From positions 19,305 to 83,304 of the forward strand of contig NZ_ATXG01000016.1 in the NCBI RefSeq assembly GCF_000421565.1: a stretch of 64,000 bases of DNA. The letters run 5' to 3'. This DNA is from Agromyces subbeticus DSM 16689 (GTDB lineage Bacteria; Actinomycetota; Actinomycetes; Actinomycetales; Microbacteriaceae). The notes under the pieces were generated by a model. That model was given only the letters and a program-made list of their open reading frames with translations, ran no database searches and was not told where the DNA came from. Each line of letters opens with the position of its first letter. The first letter of the stretch is position 1. Positions 15,584 to 24,117 of the stretch are shown piece by piece. A program made the position numbers and the translations under genes.

Positions 15584-16630
15584 ATGGCGCCCACCGAGAT
15601 CGTCGCTCCCATGCTCGCCAAGGCCGTGCCGGCCGTGCCCGAGCCCGACTCGGTGCCTGGCGGTCTCGCCTACGAGCCGAAGTGGGACGGCTTCCGCGGC
15701 ATCATCGCGTTCGACGGCGAGCACGTCGAGATCGGCAGTCGCGGAGCGAAGCCGCTCACCCGTTACTTCCCCGAGCTCGTCGAGGCGTTCGAGCGTCTGC
15801 TGCCGGGGCCGTGCGTGCTCGATGGCGAGATCGTGATCTCGACCGCTCGCACGGGGCGGGCTCGGCTCGACTGGGAGGCGCTCTCGCAGCGCATCCATCC
15901 CGCTGCGAGTCGGGTCGATCTCCTCGCCCGTGAGACGCCCGCGATGTTCGTCGCCTTCGACCTGCTTCACGAGGGCGGGCGCTCCCTGCTCGACGAGCCG
16001 TTCTCCGAACGTCGCGCGCACCTCGAGCGACTCGTCGGCGAGCTCGGCGACCCGATCCGGCTCACTCGCATCACGACGGATGTCGCGCTGGCCCGCCGCT
16101 GGCTCGAGGAGTTCGAGGGGGCGGGTCTCGACGGCGTCGTCGCCAAGCCGCTCGCGGCGGCCTACGCGCCCGGCAAGCGGGTGATGCTGAAGGCGAAGCA
16201 CCATCGCACGGCCGACGTGGTCGCCCTCGGCTATCGCGTGCACGCGTCGGGCAACGGGGTGGGTTCGATCCTGCTCGGGCTCTACGACGATGAGGGCCGG
16301 CTCCGCAACGTCGGCGGCATGTCCGCGTTCAGCAACGCCAGACGGCTCGAACTGCTCGACGAGCTGGCGCCCTACGTCGTGCGCGACGGTGACGGCGGGG
16401 CAGTCACCGGCGAGACGGAGCGCAGTCGGTTCTCATCGGGACGCGACGTCTCGTTCGTGCAGTTGCGCCCCGAGCTCGTCGCCGAGGTGCGGTACGACCA
16501 GCTCGAGGGCGACCGGTTCCGGCACACCGCGCAGTTCGAGCGGTGGCGGCCCGACCGCGAGCCGCGATCGTGCACCTTCGAGCAGATCGAGCGGCCGGTC
16601 GCCTACGACCTCGACGAAGTACTCGGCTGA
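15584..16630 (+). CDS. ATP-dependent DNA ligase, LigC-like
   Basis: A 348-residue ligase. Motif I with the adenylated lysine is EPKWDGFRG (Lys about 33). Further nucleotidyltransferase motifs are LDGEIVI, MFVAFDLL, GLDGVVAKPL and KRVMLKAKHHRTAD, with a C-terminal OB fold. The length and lack of extra domains match the LigC class of Actinobacteria, which seals nicks in minor repair pathways beside the essential NAD ligase. No Ku or LigD gene is near. The ATG at 15584 is fixed by the -10 box; an upstream reading would translate the repeats. Confidence 0.92.
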   Translation: MAPTEIVAPMLAKAVPAVPEPDSVPGGLAYEPKWDGFRGIIAFDGEHVEIGSRGAKPLTRYFPELVEAFERLLPGPCVLDGEIVISTARTGRARLDWEALSQRIHPAASRVDLLARETPAMFVAFDLLHEGGRSLLDEPFSERRAHLERLVGELGDPIRLTRITTDVALARRWLEEFEGAGLDGVVAKPLAAAYAPGKRVMLKAKHHRTADVVALGYRVHASGNGVGSILLGLYDDEGRLRNVGGMSAFSNARRLELLDELAPYVVRDGDGGAVTGETERSRFSSGRDVSFVQLRPELVAEVRYDQLEGDRFRHTAQFERWRPDREPRSCTFEQIERPVAYDLDEVLG

Positions 16631-16781
16631 GGTCGGGCACCCGCGGGGCACGCGGTTCGACCGCCGCAGGCGGCCGGGTAGCAGGCCCGCCGGGAAAGTC
16701 AATCCCTATCGCGCCCCCGGGCGCCCGCGTAGCTTCGATTCGTCGGCCCCACCGCCGTGGCCGAGCGACCGAGGAGTACCG

Positions 16782-16949
16782 ATGAGCGATCCAGCCCCGA
16801 TTGAGTCGAGCGCCGACGACGACGAACTCGACCAGGCGGTTGCCGCCGCCGAGCAGCACCAGCATGCCGAGGAGGACGCCGACGCCGACGAGCACGTCGT
16901 CAAGCGCGACCCCGAGACCGGCCGAATCGCAGAGGAGCCGGCGCAATGA
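16782..16949 (+). CDS. Small acidic protein, function unknown
   Basis: A 55-residue acidic, helical or disordered protein (Asp/Glu/Ala/His-rich) with a GAGGAG ribosome site at 16771-16776. Its stop overlaps the next small gene (ATGA), so the two form a translational pair. No family is recognised. Confidence 0.6.
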   Translation: MSDPAPIESSADDDELDQAVAAAEQHQHAEEDADADEHVVKRDPETGRIAEEPAQ

Positions 16950-17218
16950 GCTCGATCCTCGACGACCCGGCACACGACGAGCGGGCCAAGCGAGCGCACG
17001 GACTTCCGCCGATCGGCCTCTGGTGGCCGATGCTCGAGCGCCCGCTGCAGATGGAGGTGCTGGAGAACGTCGACGCCCCGCTCCGAGCGGTCGTCGTGCG
17101 TCGCATCTTCGACCTCTGCGAGCTCGACCCCGGTTTCACCCCGCGACTCGGCGTGCGGCTCGGCGAGAACGAACGCGCCTACATCGCCGGCTGGATGCAC
17201 TCGGTCGACTGGTACTGA
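16946..17218 (+). CDS. Conserved-looking 90-residue protein, function unknown
   Basis: A soluble 90-residue protein with PPIGLWWPMLERPLQMEVLE and a C-terminal GENERAYIAGWMHSVDWY segment rich in aromatic residues. The codon pattern is that of a real gene and it is coupled by ATGA overlap to the acidic gene before it. I recognise no domain. Confidence 0.65.
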   Translation: MSSILDDPAHDERAKRAHGLPPIGLWWPMLERPLQMEVLENVDAPLRAVVVRRIFDLCELDPGFTPRLGVRLGENERAYIAGWMHSVDWY

Positions 17219-17254
17219 GTTCCGATCCCTTATCGAGCACCATCGGCGGGTCGG

Positions 17255-17986
17255 ATGCCGCGGCGGCCCGCCGTGCCACAGAATCCTGCCGTGGCCACAG
17301 CATCGCTGGAGTCGAGTCGGTACGAGCGGGAGAGCGTCGAGTTCGCCCGCACGTTCGCTTTTCTCGACGCCGTCTACGCGATTGCGCTGACGCTGCTCGT
17401 CGTGAACGTCGAGCCGCCCGCGGCATCCGACTGGCGGAGCCTCACCGCGCTGCTCGGCAGCGAACTCGGCTGGCAGCTGCTCGGCTTCGGAATCAGCTTC
17501 GCGGTGATCGCGGTGTTCTGGCGGGCGAATCACCGCATCGTCGGCGGGTTCAGCGCGATCACCCCGGCGACCATCACGGCGAACCTCGTCGCGATCGCCT
17601 TCATCGTGCTCATCCCGTTCTCGACGCAGGGCATCAGCGACTCGGCGACCGCCGATCAGCCGCTCGCGATCTCGGTGTACGCCGTGAACATCAGCGTCGC
17701 CGTGCTCGCCCAGGCCGCGGTCTTCTTCGTCGCCCGGCACGACGGAGTGCTGCGCGATCCGCTTCCGCCACGTGCCGACACCGTGAAGCTGCTCGACACC
17801 CTCACCACGCCCGCGGTCTTCCTCGCCTCCATTCCCGTCGCGTACCTGCTCGGCGCCGACTGGGCGCGTTACACGTGGGCGCTGCTGCTCGTCATCGGCC
17901 CGCTCAGCGGCCGGTGGGCGGCCCGGCGTATCGCGCGCATCCGGGCGGCATCGGCGTCGCACCCGGCGGGCGCCGCGCGCGGCTGA
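17255..17986 (+). CDS. TMEM175-like (DUF1211) membrane channel
   Basis: A 243-residue protein with about six TM helices. The first helix, RTFAFLDAVYAIALTLLVVN, matches the RxxxFSDxxxAIAxTLLV signature of the TMEM175/DUF1211 family with Leu in place of Ser in FSD. Bacterial members form tetrameric potassium-permeable channels. Loss of that Ser may change gating, which is speculative. The start could instead be the GTG at 17291, which has a CAGAAT box 6 bases ahead. Confidence 0.85.
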   Translation: MPRRPAVPQNPAVATASLESSRYERESVEFARTFAFLDAVYAIALTLLVVNVEPPAASDWRSLTALLGSELGWQLLGFGISFAVIAVFWRANHRIVGGFSAITPATITANLVAIAFIVLIPFSTQGISDSATADQPLAISVYAVNISVAVLAQAAVFFVARHDGVLRDPLPPRADTVKLLDTLTTPAVFLASIPVAYLLGADWARYTWALLLVIGPLSGRWAARRIARIRAASASHPAGAARG

Positions 17987-18044
17987 GCGACGCCCGCCGC
18001 ACCGGGTGTGCATTCATGTCGCCGCGGGGTGCGACGATTGAAGG

Positions 18045-21000
18045 ATGCCCGTCGACACGTACCCGTTCGTGGAAGAGCTCGCCATCGCGAGATTCGTCGG
18101 TCCGCTGAACCTGAGCCGTGGTCGCACGGCAGCCCGTGCCGGGGCCGTGGTGTCGCTCACCTGGGAACCGGCCCACTTCCGACTGAGCGCCGACGTGCGC
18201 GGCACCGCGGCTGAGCCATATCGGTCGAGTGTGAAGCTCGATCTCGGCATGCCGGGGCGCGCGACGATCCTCGCGGGCGCCTGCACGTGTCCCGTCGGGC
18301 GCAACTGCAAGCACGTGGCGGCGATGCTGCTCGCCGCTGCCGAACATCACCGCAGAGCACAGGCAGATGCCGCTGGGGCCGCCTCGCGCGATGCCGCGAC
18401 GGCGGCAGCCGCAGGGTGGCGCGGCGAACTCGAGGCGCTCGCAGGTGTACGCGACCACGACGGCGGCGAGACGGATGACGCGGCGCCGCGTCAACCGCTC
18501 GCGCTGCAGTTCGAACTCCGCGAGCGTGTCGCGCGCCGGGGCACCGGGCGACAGGCTGCTCGCGATGAGACGGCGTCGTCCGCGGCATCCGTCGACCGGC
18601 TCGCGGTTCGCCCGGTCACCCGCGGTACCCGGGGCGGCTGGATCAAGGGCAGCCTCACGTGGCAGAACGTCGGGTTCCAGGGCCGTGCCGGCGGCTTCGA
18701 TCCGGCCCAGGCCCGCTGGTTCGCCGAGTTCTCGCTCCTGAAGGGCACTCGTCACTCGGCCTTCGCCGAGTTCGGCTCCGCCTGGATCTCGCTCGACGAA
18801 TACGAGAGCCGCACCCTGTGGGCGCTGCTCGAGGCGGCGACCCGGCTCGGCATCGGCCTGGTCGGCAGCACGGCGCGGGCCGTCGTCGCGGTCGCCGACG
18901 CCGCGGTCATCGGACTCGATGCCCGACGCGCCGAGCCCGACGCTGAGCCCGACGCTGAGCCCGATGCCGACGCCGAGCCCAGTGCCGGCGTGAGCCCGGC
19001 GCACGAAACCGACCTGGTGCTGACGCCGTCGGTCACCGTCGGCGAGCTCGTGTATCCCGCAGAGCAGGTGCGGATCATCGGCGACCACGGCGTCTACGCC
19101 TACGACTTCGCTCGCGGCACGATCACGCTCGCGCCGCTGGCTGCGCCGCTGACGCCGGCAGGCCGCGCCGCGGTGCGACGCCGCGCACCGATCGTGGTGC
19201 CGTCGAGCGAGGTGCCGGCGTTCATCGAGGAGCAGTACGCGCCGCTCGCCCGGTCACTGCGTCTCGCGAGCGGTGACGGCAGCTTCGCGCTGCCCGAGCT
19301 GCCCCCGGCAACGCTCGTGCTGACGATGCACCACGAACCGCAGCACACCCTCCGCCTCGAATGGCAGTGGCAGGCCGATGGCGGGCGGCGGTTCGCGCTC
19401 GGCGCACCCGATGCCGAGTTCCACGACGCCGAGCGCGAACGGCTCGTCGCGGCATCCGCTGCCGCCCTGCTCGCCGACGATCCAGCCGGGTTGCCGGCGG
19501 TGACCCCCGGTGCCAGCCCCGCGCTTCGCCCCGAGGCGACGCTGCGCGGCCTCGCGAGCGCCGAGTTCGCGGCGAGACTCCTCCCCCGTCTGCAGGAGCT
19601 CGACCGGCTGCGCATCGACACCGTCGGCGACCCGCCCGCCTACCGCGAACTCGTCGAAGCGCCGAAGCTCACGGTCACGACGGTCGAGAGCGAGCGGACC
19701 GACTGGTTCGACCTCGGCGTCGTGGTGACGGTCGAGGGCAAGCGAGTGCCCTTCGGCCCGCTGTTCAGTGCGCTTGCCAAGGGGCGGGCCAAGCTCATGC
19801 TCATCGACGGCAGCTACCTCTCGCTCAAGCAACCGGTGTTCGATCCGCTGCGCGAGCTCATCGAAGAGGCCGGTTCGCTGCGCGAGTGGGAGGTCGGGCT
19901 GCGCATCAGTCGCTACCAGACGAGCCTCTGGGCGGAGTTCGAAGACCTCGCCGACGAGTCGGAGACGGCGGTGGCCTGGCGCGCGACGGTCGCGGGACTG
20001 CGCGCCGCCGATCGGGTCGAGGAGATCGCGCCACCGGCAGGCCTCGCGATGGAGCTGCGGCCCTACCAGCTCGCCGGCTATCGATGGCTCGCCTTCCTGT
20101 ACCGGCACGGGCTCGGCGGCATCCTCGCCGATGATATGGGACTCGGCAAGACCGCCCAGACGCTCGCCCTCATGGCCCACGCGCACGAGACGACCGCCGA
20201 GGCTGAACGCCGCCCGTTCCTCGTCGTGGCCCCGACCTCTGTGGTCTCGAACTGGGCGACCGAGGCCGCGCGCTTCGTGCCGGGGCTCAGGGTCGAGTCG
20301 GTCACCACCACGAGGGCGGCCAGCCGCACCCGACTCGCGGATGTCGCGGAACGCGCCGACATCATCGTGACGAGCTACGCGATCCTCCGTCTCGACGCCC
20401 CCGAGTTCGCGGGCCTCGAGTGGGCCGGGCTCGTGCTCGACGAGGCGCAGTTCGTCAAGAACGCGTCGTCGAAGGCGAACGCCGCGGCCCGCGACATCCG
20501 AGCCCCCTTCCGGCTCGCCGTCACCGGCACGCCCGTCGAGAACAACCTCATGGAGCTGTGGGCGCTGCTGAAGATCGTCGCGCCCGGCCTCTTCCCCTCG
20601 GGCCGCGGCTTCGCCGAGCGCTTCGCGCGGCCGATCGAGAACGATCACCACGTCGAACGCCTGGCCACGCTGCGTCGACGCATCCGCCCCTTCATGCTGC
20701 GCCGCACGAAAGAGGTCGTCGCGCCCGAGCTGCCACCGAAGCAGGAGCAAGTGCTGACCGTCTCGCTCGACCCCGAGCACCAGCGCATCTACGACGCCTT
20801 CCTGCAGCTCGAGCGGCAGAAGCTGCTCGGCCTCATCGAAGACCTCGATCGCAACCGGTTCACGGTGTTCCGCTCGCTCACGCTGCTGCGCATGCTGAGC
20901 CTGCACGCCGGGCTCATCGACCCCGAGCAGTACGCCGAGGTGCCGTCGGCCAAGCTCGACGCGCTGTTCGAGCAGCTCGACGAGGTCGTGGCCGAGGGGC

Positions 21001-21452
21001 ACCGCGCGCTCGTATTCAGCCAGTTCACCTCGTTCCTGCAACTGGCGGCGGCGCGACTCGACGCCGCAGGCGTGCCGTACGCCTACCTCGACGGGTCGAC
21101 CACCAAGCGGGCCGACGTGATCTCGAAGTTCCGTGAGGGCGATGCCCCGGTGTTCCTCATCAGCCTGAAGGCCGGCGGTTTCGGCCTGAACCTGACGGAG
21201 GCCGACTACGTCTTCCTCCTCGACCCGTGGTGGAACCCCGCGAGCGAGGCGCAGGCCGTCGACCGGGCGCACCGGATCGGCCAGTCGAAACCCGTGAACG
21301 TCTACCGCATGGTGGCCGAGGGCACGATCGAAGAGAAGGTCATGGCGCTGAAGGCGCGCAAGGCGAAGCTCGTCTCCTCGATCATGGACGACGGCGAGCT
21401 CTTCAGCGAGACGCTCACCGCCGACGACATCCGGGGGCTGCTCGGCGGCTGA
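18045..21452 (+). CDS. SWIM zinc finger SNF2-family helicase
   Basis: A 1,135-residue protein. The N-terminus has a SWIM finger (CTCPVGRNCKH, about residues 85-96) and a long linker with an acidic Glu-Pro-Asp-Ala repeat near 295-310. The SNF2 core follows: a Q-motif-like LRPYQLAGYRWL, Walker A LADDMGLGKTAQTL (about 695), DEAH-like LVLDEAQFVKN, TGTPVENNLMELW and a C-terminal half with DPWWNPASEAQAVDRAHRIG. SNF2/RapA-like enzymes translocate on duplex DNA to displace proteins or RNA polymerase. The role of bacterial SWIM-SNF2 proteins is poorly known. A short GAAGG adjoins the ATG. Confidence 0.95.
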   Translation: MPVDTYPFVEELAIARFVGPLNLSRGRTAARAGAVVSLTWEPAHFRLSADVRGTAAEPYRSSVKLDLGMPGRATILAGACTCPVGRNCKHVAAMLLAAAEHHRRAQADAAGAASRDAATAAAAGWRGELEALAGVRDHDGGETDDAAPRQPLALQFELRERVARRGTGRQAARDETASSAASVDRLAVRPVTRGTRGGWIKGSLTWQNVGFQGRAGGFDPAQARWFAEFSLLKGTRHSAFAEFGSAWISLDEYESRTLWALLEAATRLGIGLVGSTARAVVAVADAAVIGLDARRAEPDAEPDAEPDADAEPSAGVSPAHETDLVLTPSVTVGELVYPAEQVRIIGDHGVYAYDFARGTITLAPLAAPLTPAGRAAVRRRAPIVVPSSEVPAFIEEQYAPLARSLRLASGDGSFALPELPPATLVLTMHHEPQHTLRLEWQWQADGGRRFALGAPDAEFHDAERERLVAASAAALLADDPAGLPAVTPGASPALRPEATLRGLASAEFAARLLPRLQELDRLRIDTVGDPPAYRELVEAPKLTVTTVESERTDWFDLGVVVTVEGKRVPFGPLFSALAKGRAKLMLIDGSYLSLKQPVFDPLRELIEEAGSLREWEVGLRISRYQTSLWAEFEDLADESETAVAWRATVAGLRAADRVEEIAPPAGLAMELRPYQLAGYRWLAFLYRHGLGGILADDMGLGKTAQTLALMAHAHETTAEAERRPFLVVAPTSVVSNWATEAARFVPGLRVESVTTTRAASRTRLADVAERADIIVTSYAILRLDAPEFAGLEWAGLVLDEAQFVKNASSKANAAARDIRAPFRLAVTGTPVENNLMELWALLKIVAPGLFPSGRGFAERFARPIENDHHVERLATLRRRIRPFMLRRTKEVVAPELPPKQEQVLTVSLDPEHQRIYDAFLQLERQKLLGLIEDLDRNRFTVFRSLTLLRMLSLHAGLIDPEQYAEVPSAKLDALFEQLDEVVAEGHRALVFSQFTSFLQLAAARLDAAGVPYAYLDGSTTKRADVISKFREGDAPVFLISLKAGGFGLNLTEADYVFLLDPWWNPASEAQAVDRAHRIGQSKPVNVYRMVAEGTIEEKVMALKARKAKLVSSIMDDGELFSETLTADDIRGLLGG

Positions 21453-21498
21453 GCGGCATCGAGCAGTTTCGAAGAAGCACCGGCGGGTCGGCCGCGAA

Positions 21499-21504
21499 TA
21501 GCGT
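21499..21504 (+). promoter_or_regulatory. -10 box of leaderless VOC gene
   Basis: TAGCGT, 7 bases before the ATG at 21512. Confidence 0.5.
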
Positions 21505-21511
21505 CAGCTGC

Positions 21512-22141
21512 ATGAACACACTCACCGCTCAGACCACGATCGAATCCGTCACCCTCGAAGCCGCAGACGTCACCGCGGCCGAGCGCATCATCGCCGCATT
21601 CGGGCTCGACGACCGCATTCGCGTTCGTCAGGCGGCGGATGTCCCGAGCTCGGGATTCCGCGGCTTCACCATCTCGCTCATCGTCGCCCAGCCGTCGACC
21701 GTGACCGCCCTGTTCGACGCAGCGATCGCCGCCGGCGCCACCGCGCTGAAGCCCGTCGAGAAGTCCATGTGGGGCTACGGCGGCAGCCTCCAGGCACCCG
21801 ACGGCACGATCTGGAAGGTCGCGACTTCGGCGAAGAAGAACACCGGCCCTGCGACCCGGCAGATCGAGCAGATCGCGCTGCTGCTCGGCGCCGAAGATGT
21901 CGGAGCCAGCAAGCGGTTCTACGTCGACCACGGCTTCACCGTGGGCAAGAGCTTCGGCAGCTACGTGGAGTTCGCGTCACCGGCGAGCGCCGTCAAGCTC
22001 GGCCTCTACAAGCGACGCGCCCTCGCCAAGGACGCCGGCGTCGATGCCGAGGGCAGCGGATCGCACCGCATCGCGATCGCCGCGACCGGCGGGCCGTTCA
22101 CCGACCCCGACGGCTTCGCATGGGAGGCCGCCTCGGTGTGA
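21512..22141 (+). CDS. VOC-fold (glyoxalase/bleomycin-resistance-like) protein
   Basis: A 209-residue protein built of two vicinal-oxygen-chelate halves. The first half ends in GYGGSLQAPDGTIWKVATS and the second in FTDPDGFAWEAAS, the usual PDG.xWE/K pattern of this fold. VOC proteins are dioxygenases, isomerases, glutathione/bacillithiol transferases or drug-binding proteins, and metal-ligand placement here does not settle which. The leaderless -10 box defines the start, although the frame is open far upstream inside the helicase gene. Confidence 0.82.
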   Translation: MNTLTAQTTIESVTLEAADVTAAERIIAAFGLDDRIRVRQAADVPSSGFRGFTISLIVAQPSTVTALFDAAIAAGATALKPVEKSMWGYGGSLQAPDGTIWKVATSAKKNTGPATRQIEQIALLLGAEDVGASKRFYVDHGFTVGKSFGSYVEFASPASAVKLGLYKRRALAKDAGVDAEGSGSHRIAIAATGGPFTDPDGFAWEAASV

Positions 22142-22224
22142 GGGGCGGGCTGCCGGATGGCGGGTGCACTGGCGTAGGCCTGCACCCGCCATCGTCATGC
22201 TGCCGCGGCGGACCTCCCATGTTC

Positions 22225-22299
22225 TGGTGCCCCCGGCAGGATTCGAACCTGCGCTTCCGACTTAGGAGGTCGGCACTCTATCCCCTGAGTTACGGGGGC
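22225..22299 (-). tRNA. tRNA-Arg (anticodon CCT)
   Basis: Minus-strand cloverleaf from 22299: acceptor GCCCCCG with CGGGGGC, D-arm CTCAGGGGATAGAG, anticodon arm CCGAC-CTCCTAA-GTCGG with anticodon CCT (Arg, codon AGG), T-arm GGTTCGAATCC. Discriminator A and an encoded CCA are at 22225-22228. It begins only 12 bases after the stop of the HNH gene on the same strand. Confidence 0.96.
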
Positions 22300-22311
22300 G
22301 GCCGTAAGAGT

Positions 22312-22908
22312 CTACTTCCTTCGATTGCTCGTCTCGGTCTGCGCATGGCAGTTGGGGCAGAGCAGCCGAAGGTTCGAGAGTTCGTTGTTGAGACGGTCGC
22401 CGTCGACGTGATCGAGCTCTAGGGTGAGCGGCTTTCCGTTCCACTCCGGACCGAGCCTGCACAAGACGCAGACGTACGCGATGCCGAGCCGACGAGTCAT
22501 CCACCGCTTCAGAGACGCACTGTCTTGCGGGACGTCGCCGCGCCGGAATCGGGCTCGCACCTCGTCTTCATCAAGCCTCGGCGTGGCGACGCGAGCGTGC
22601 CACTCACCTCGCCGCGCCACCGGGAGGGCCACTCCGAGTCGACCGGCCATGACAGCGGCACGCCGATAGTTGCCGCTGTACTTCGATACGCCGATGCGAT
22701 CGAGTACCTCTGCGACCGTGCGCGACTCGGCGCACGCCTTGGTGAAGGCGTCAGGGTCCCAGGGCTTCGCCGGCGCTCGACCGCTCGTACGCAGCCCGTG
22801 CTGCTTCAACCAGTACCTGATGGTCGTGTGCGACACCGCGAGCCGCTCCGCGATTGCCCGTTGAGTGAGGCCCTCCTCGCAGAGTTCCGTCAGCTGCTCC
22901 CGTTCCAC
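22312..22908 (-). CDS. HTH-HNH endonuclease-like protein upstream of tRNA-Arg
   Basis: A 198-residue protein. Residues 1-40 form a Helix-turn-helix like those of resolvases (EEGLTQRAIAERLAVSHTTI, then RYWLKQHGL). The C-terminus is an HNH nuclease with CVLC...CPNC zinc knuckles around LELDHVDGDRLNNELSNLRL. HNH enzymes of this shape occur as phage or free-standing homing nucleases. The GTG start at 22908 follows a TACGGT box by 6 bases. The gene ends 12 bases before tRNA-Arg, so it may be co-transcribed with it. Confidence 0.88.
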   Translation of the reverse strand: MEREQLTELCEEGLTQRAIAERLAVSHTTIRYWLKQHGLRTSGRAPAKPWDPDAFTKACAESRTVAEVLDRIGVSKYSGNYRRAAVMAGRLGVALPVARRGEWHARVATPRLDEDEVRARFRRGDVPQDSASLKRWMTRRLGIAYVCVLCRLGPEWNGKPLTLELDHVDGDRLNNELSNLRLLCPNCHAQTETSNRRK

Positions 22909-22914
22909 ATCTGC

Positions 22915-22920
22915 ACCGTA
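22915..22920 (-). promoter_or_regulatory. -10 box of leaderless HNH gene
   Basis: TACGGT on the minus strand, 6 bases before the GTG at 22908. Confidence 0.45.
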
Positions 22921-23031
22921 CCGATGACCTCCGACGCACGGCGCCGCAACGGCAGCTGCTCGGCGCGGTAGCGTGTTCTGCGGCGCGCGTGCGCCAGGTG
23001 AATGGCGGCGCGGCCGCAGAACGGGGCAGGC

Positions 23032-24072
23032 ATGAGCGAGTCGACGAGCACCAGGTTCTGGGTCGGCGCATCGACGACCGGTGCACTGGGATCGGCGGCA
23101 CGGGGCATCCGGCCATTGGATGTCGCGGCCGACGGCCATGCCACGCTCGGCGAACCCGTCGATGTCGGGCCGAACCCCATGTTCCTCGCGATTTCTCCCG
23201 CCACCGGCGTGCTCGGCATCGTGCACGAGCTCGACGAGGGACTCGTCTCGACGTGGACGATCGAGGGCGATGAACTCGCGCCGTTCGGCCGGCCCGGCGT
23301 CACCGGCGTCTCGGGCCCCTGCCATTTGGCGTTCGACGAGTCGGGCGACCTCATCTTCGCGGCGAACTACTCGGGCGCGCGGCTCTCGATGCACCAGTCG
23401 GCGCCGGATGTCGCGGCCGACGTCGTGCTCGCCGCCGACTTCACCGGCACCGGTCCGCACTCCACGCGTCAGCAGGCCTCCCACCCCCACCAGGCCGTGG
23501 TCGATTCCGCGAGGAACCGGCTGCTCGTGCCCGACCTCGGCACCGACCGGGTGCGCGTGCTCGCGCTCGACGCGCTGCCGGCATCACTCGCCCACGCCGA
23601 GGCGAGCGACATCACGATGCACGCCGGCGCCGGGCCACGCCACCTCGTCGTCGCGGGCGACCTCGCGATCACGGCCAACGAACTCGACCGCACGGCGAGC
23701 ATCATCGATCTCGTCGAGGGTCGCGAGGTGGCATGGTTCTCGATCGGCGACGATGTCGAGCCGCGCGGACTCGGCTGCTCGGCGATCCAGCTCACGAGGG
23801 GCGGCATCGTGCTCATCGGCGACCGTGATGCCGATGCTCTCCGGGGCCTGCGCTTCGACGCCGCCGCTCGCACGCTCGAACTCGTCGCGACGGTGAAGAC
23901 GGGCGGGCGGCATCCGCGCGACCTGAACGTGACCCGCGACGAGCGATTCGCGCTCGTGGCCGACCAGGCGTCGGACTCGATCGCGGTCATCGCGCTCGAT
24001 GCCGATGGCGTGCCGCTCGAGGTCGTCGACGTCGTCGAGACACCGGCTCCGGCGTGCCTGGCGCGCGTGTAG
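23032..24072 (+). CDS. Lactonase-family seven-bladed beta-propeller protein
   Basis: A 346-residue protein with repeated blade-like segments: NPMFLAISPATGVLGIVHEL, GPCHLAFDESGDLIFAANYS, HPHQAVVDSARNRLLVPDLG and GRHPRDLNVTRDERFALVAD. These match the Lactonase (PF10282) family that includes 6-phosphogluconolactonase. Members open 6-phosphogluconolactone in the pentose-phosphate path, but many have unknown lactone substrates. A longer start at 23002 is open; the ATG at 23032 follows a GGGGCAGG purine run. Confidence 0.87.
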   Translation: MSESTSTRFWVGASTTGALGSAARGIRPLDVAADGHATLGEPVDVGPNPMFLAISPATGVLGIVHELDEGLVSTWTIEGDELAPFGRPGVTGVSGPCHLAFDESGDLIFAANYSGARLSMHQSAPDVAADVVLAADFTGTGPHSTRQQASHPHQAVVDSARNRLLVPDLGTDRVRVLALDALPASLAHAEASDITMHAGAGPRHLVVAGDLAITANELDRTASIIDLVEGREVAWFSIGDDVEPRGLGCSAIQLTRGGIVLIGDRDADALRGLRFDAAARTLELVATVKTGGRHPRDLNVTRDERFALVADQASDSIAVIALDADGVPLEVVDVVETPAPACLARV

Positions 24073-24117
24073 ATCTCTCGATGCGGCCCTAGCGGGCCTG
24101 CTCGACCAGCAGGTGGC

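Noticed and set aside
16782..17218. Toxin-antitoxin pair for the two coupled small genes
   Set aside because: Size and overlap fit loosely, but neither protein resembles a known toxin or antitoxin fold and no operator is seen.
24097..24113. CCTGCT...AGCAGG hairpin between the lactonase and CHAP genes as a terminator
   Set aside because: Six base pairs with a 5-base loop in GC-rich DNA is expected by chance.
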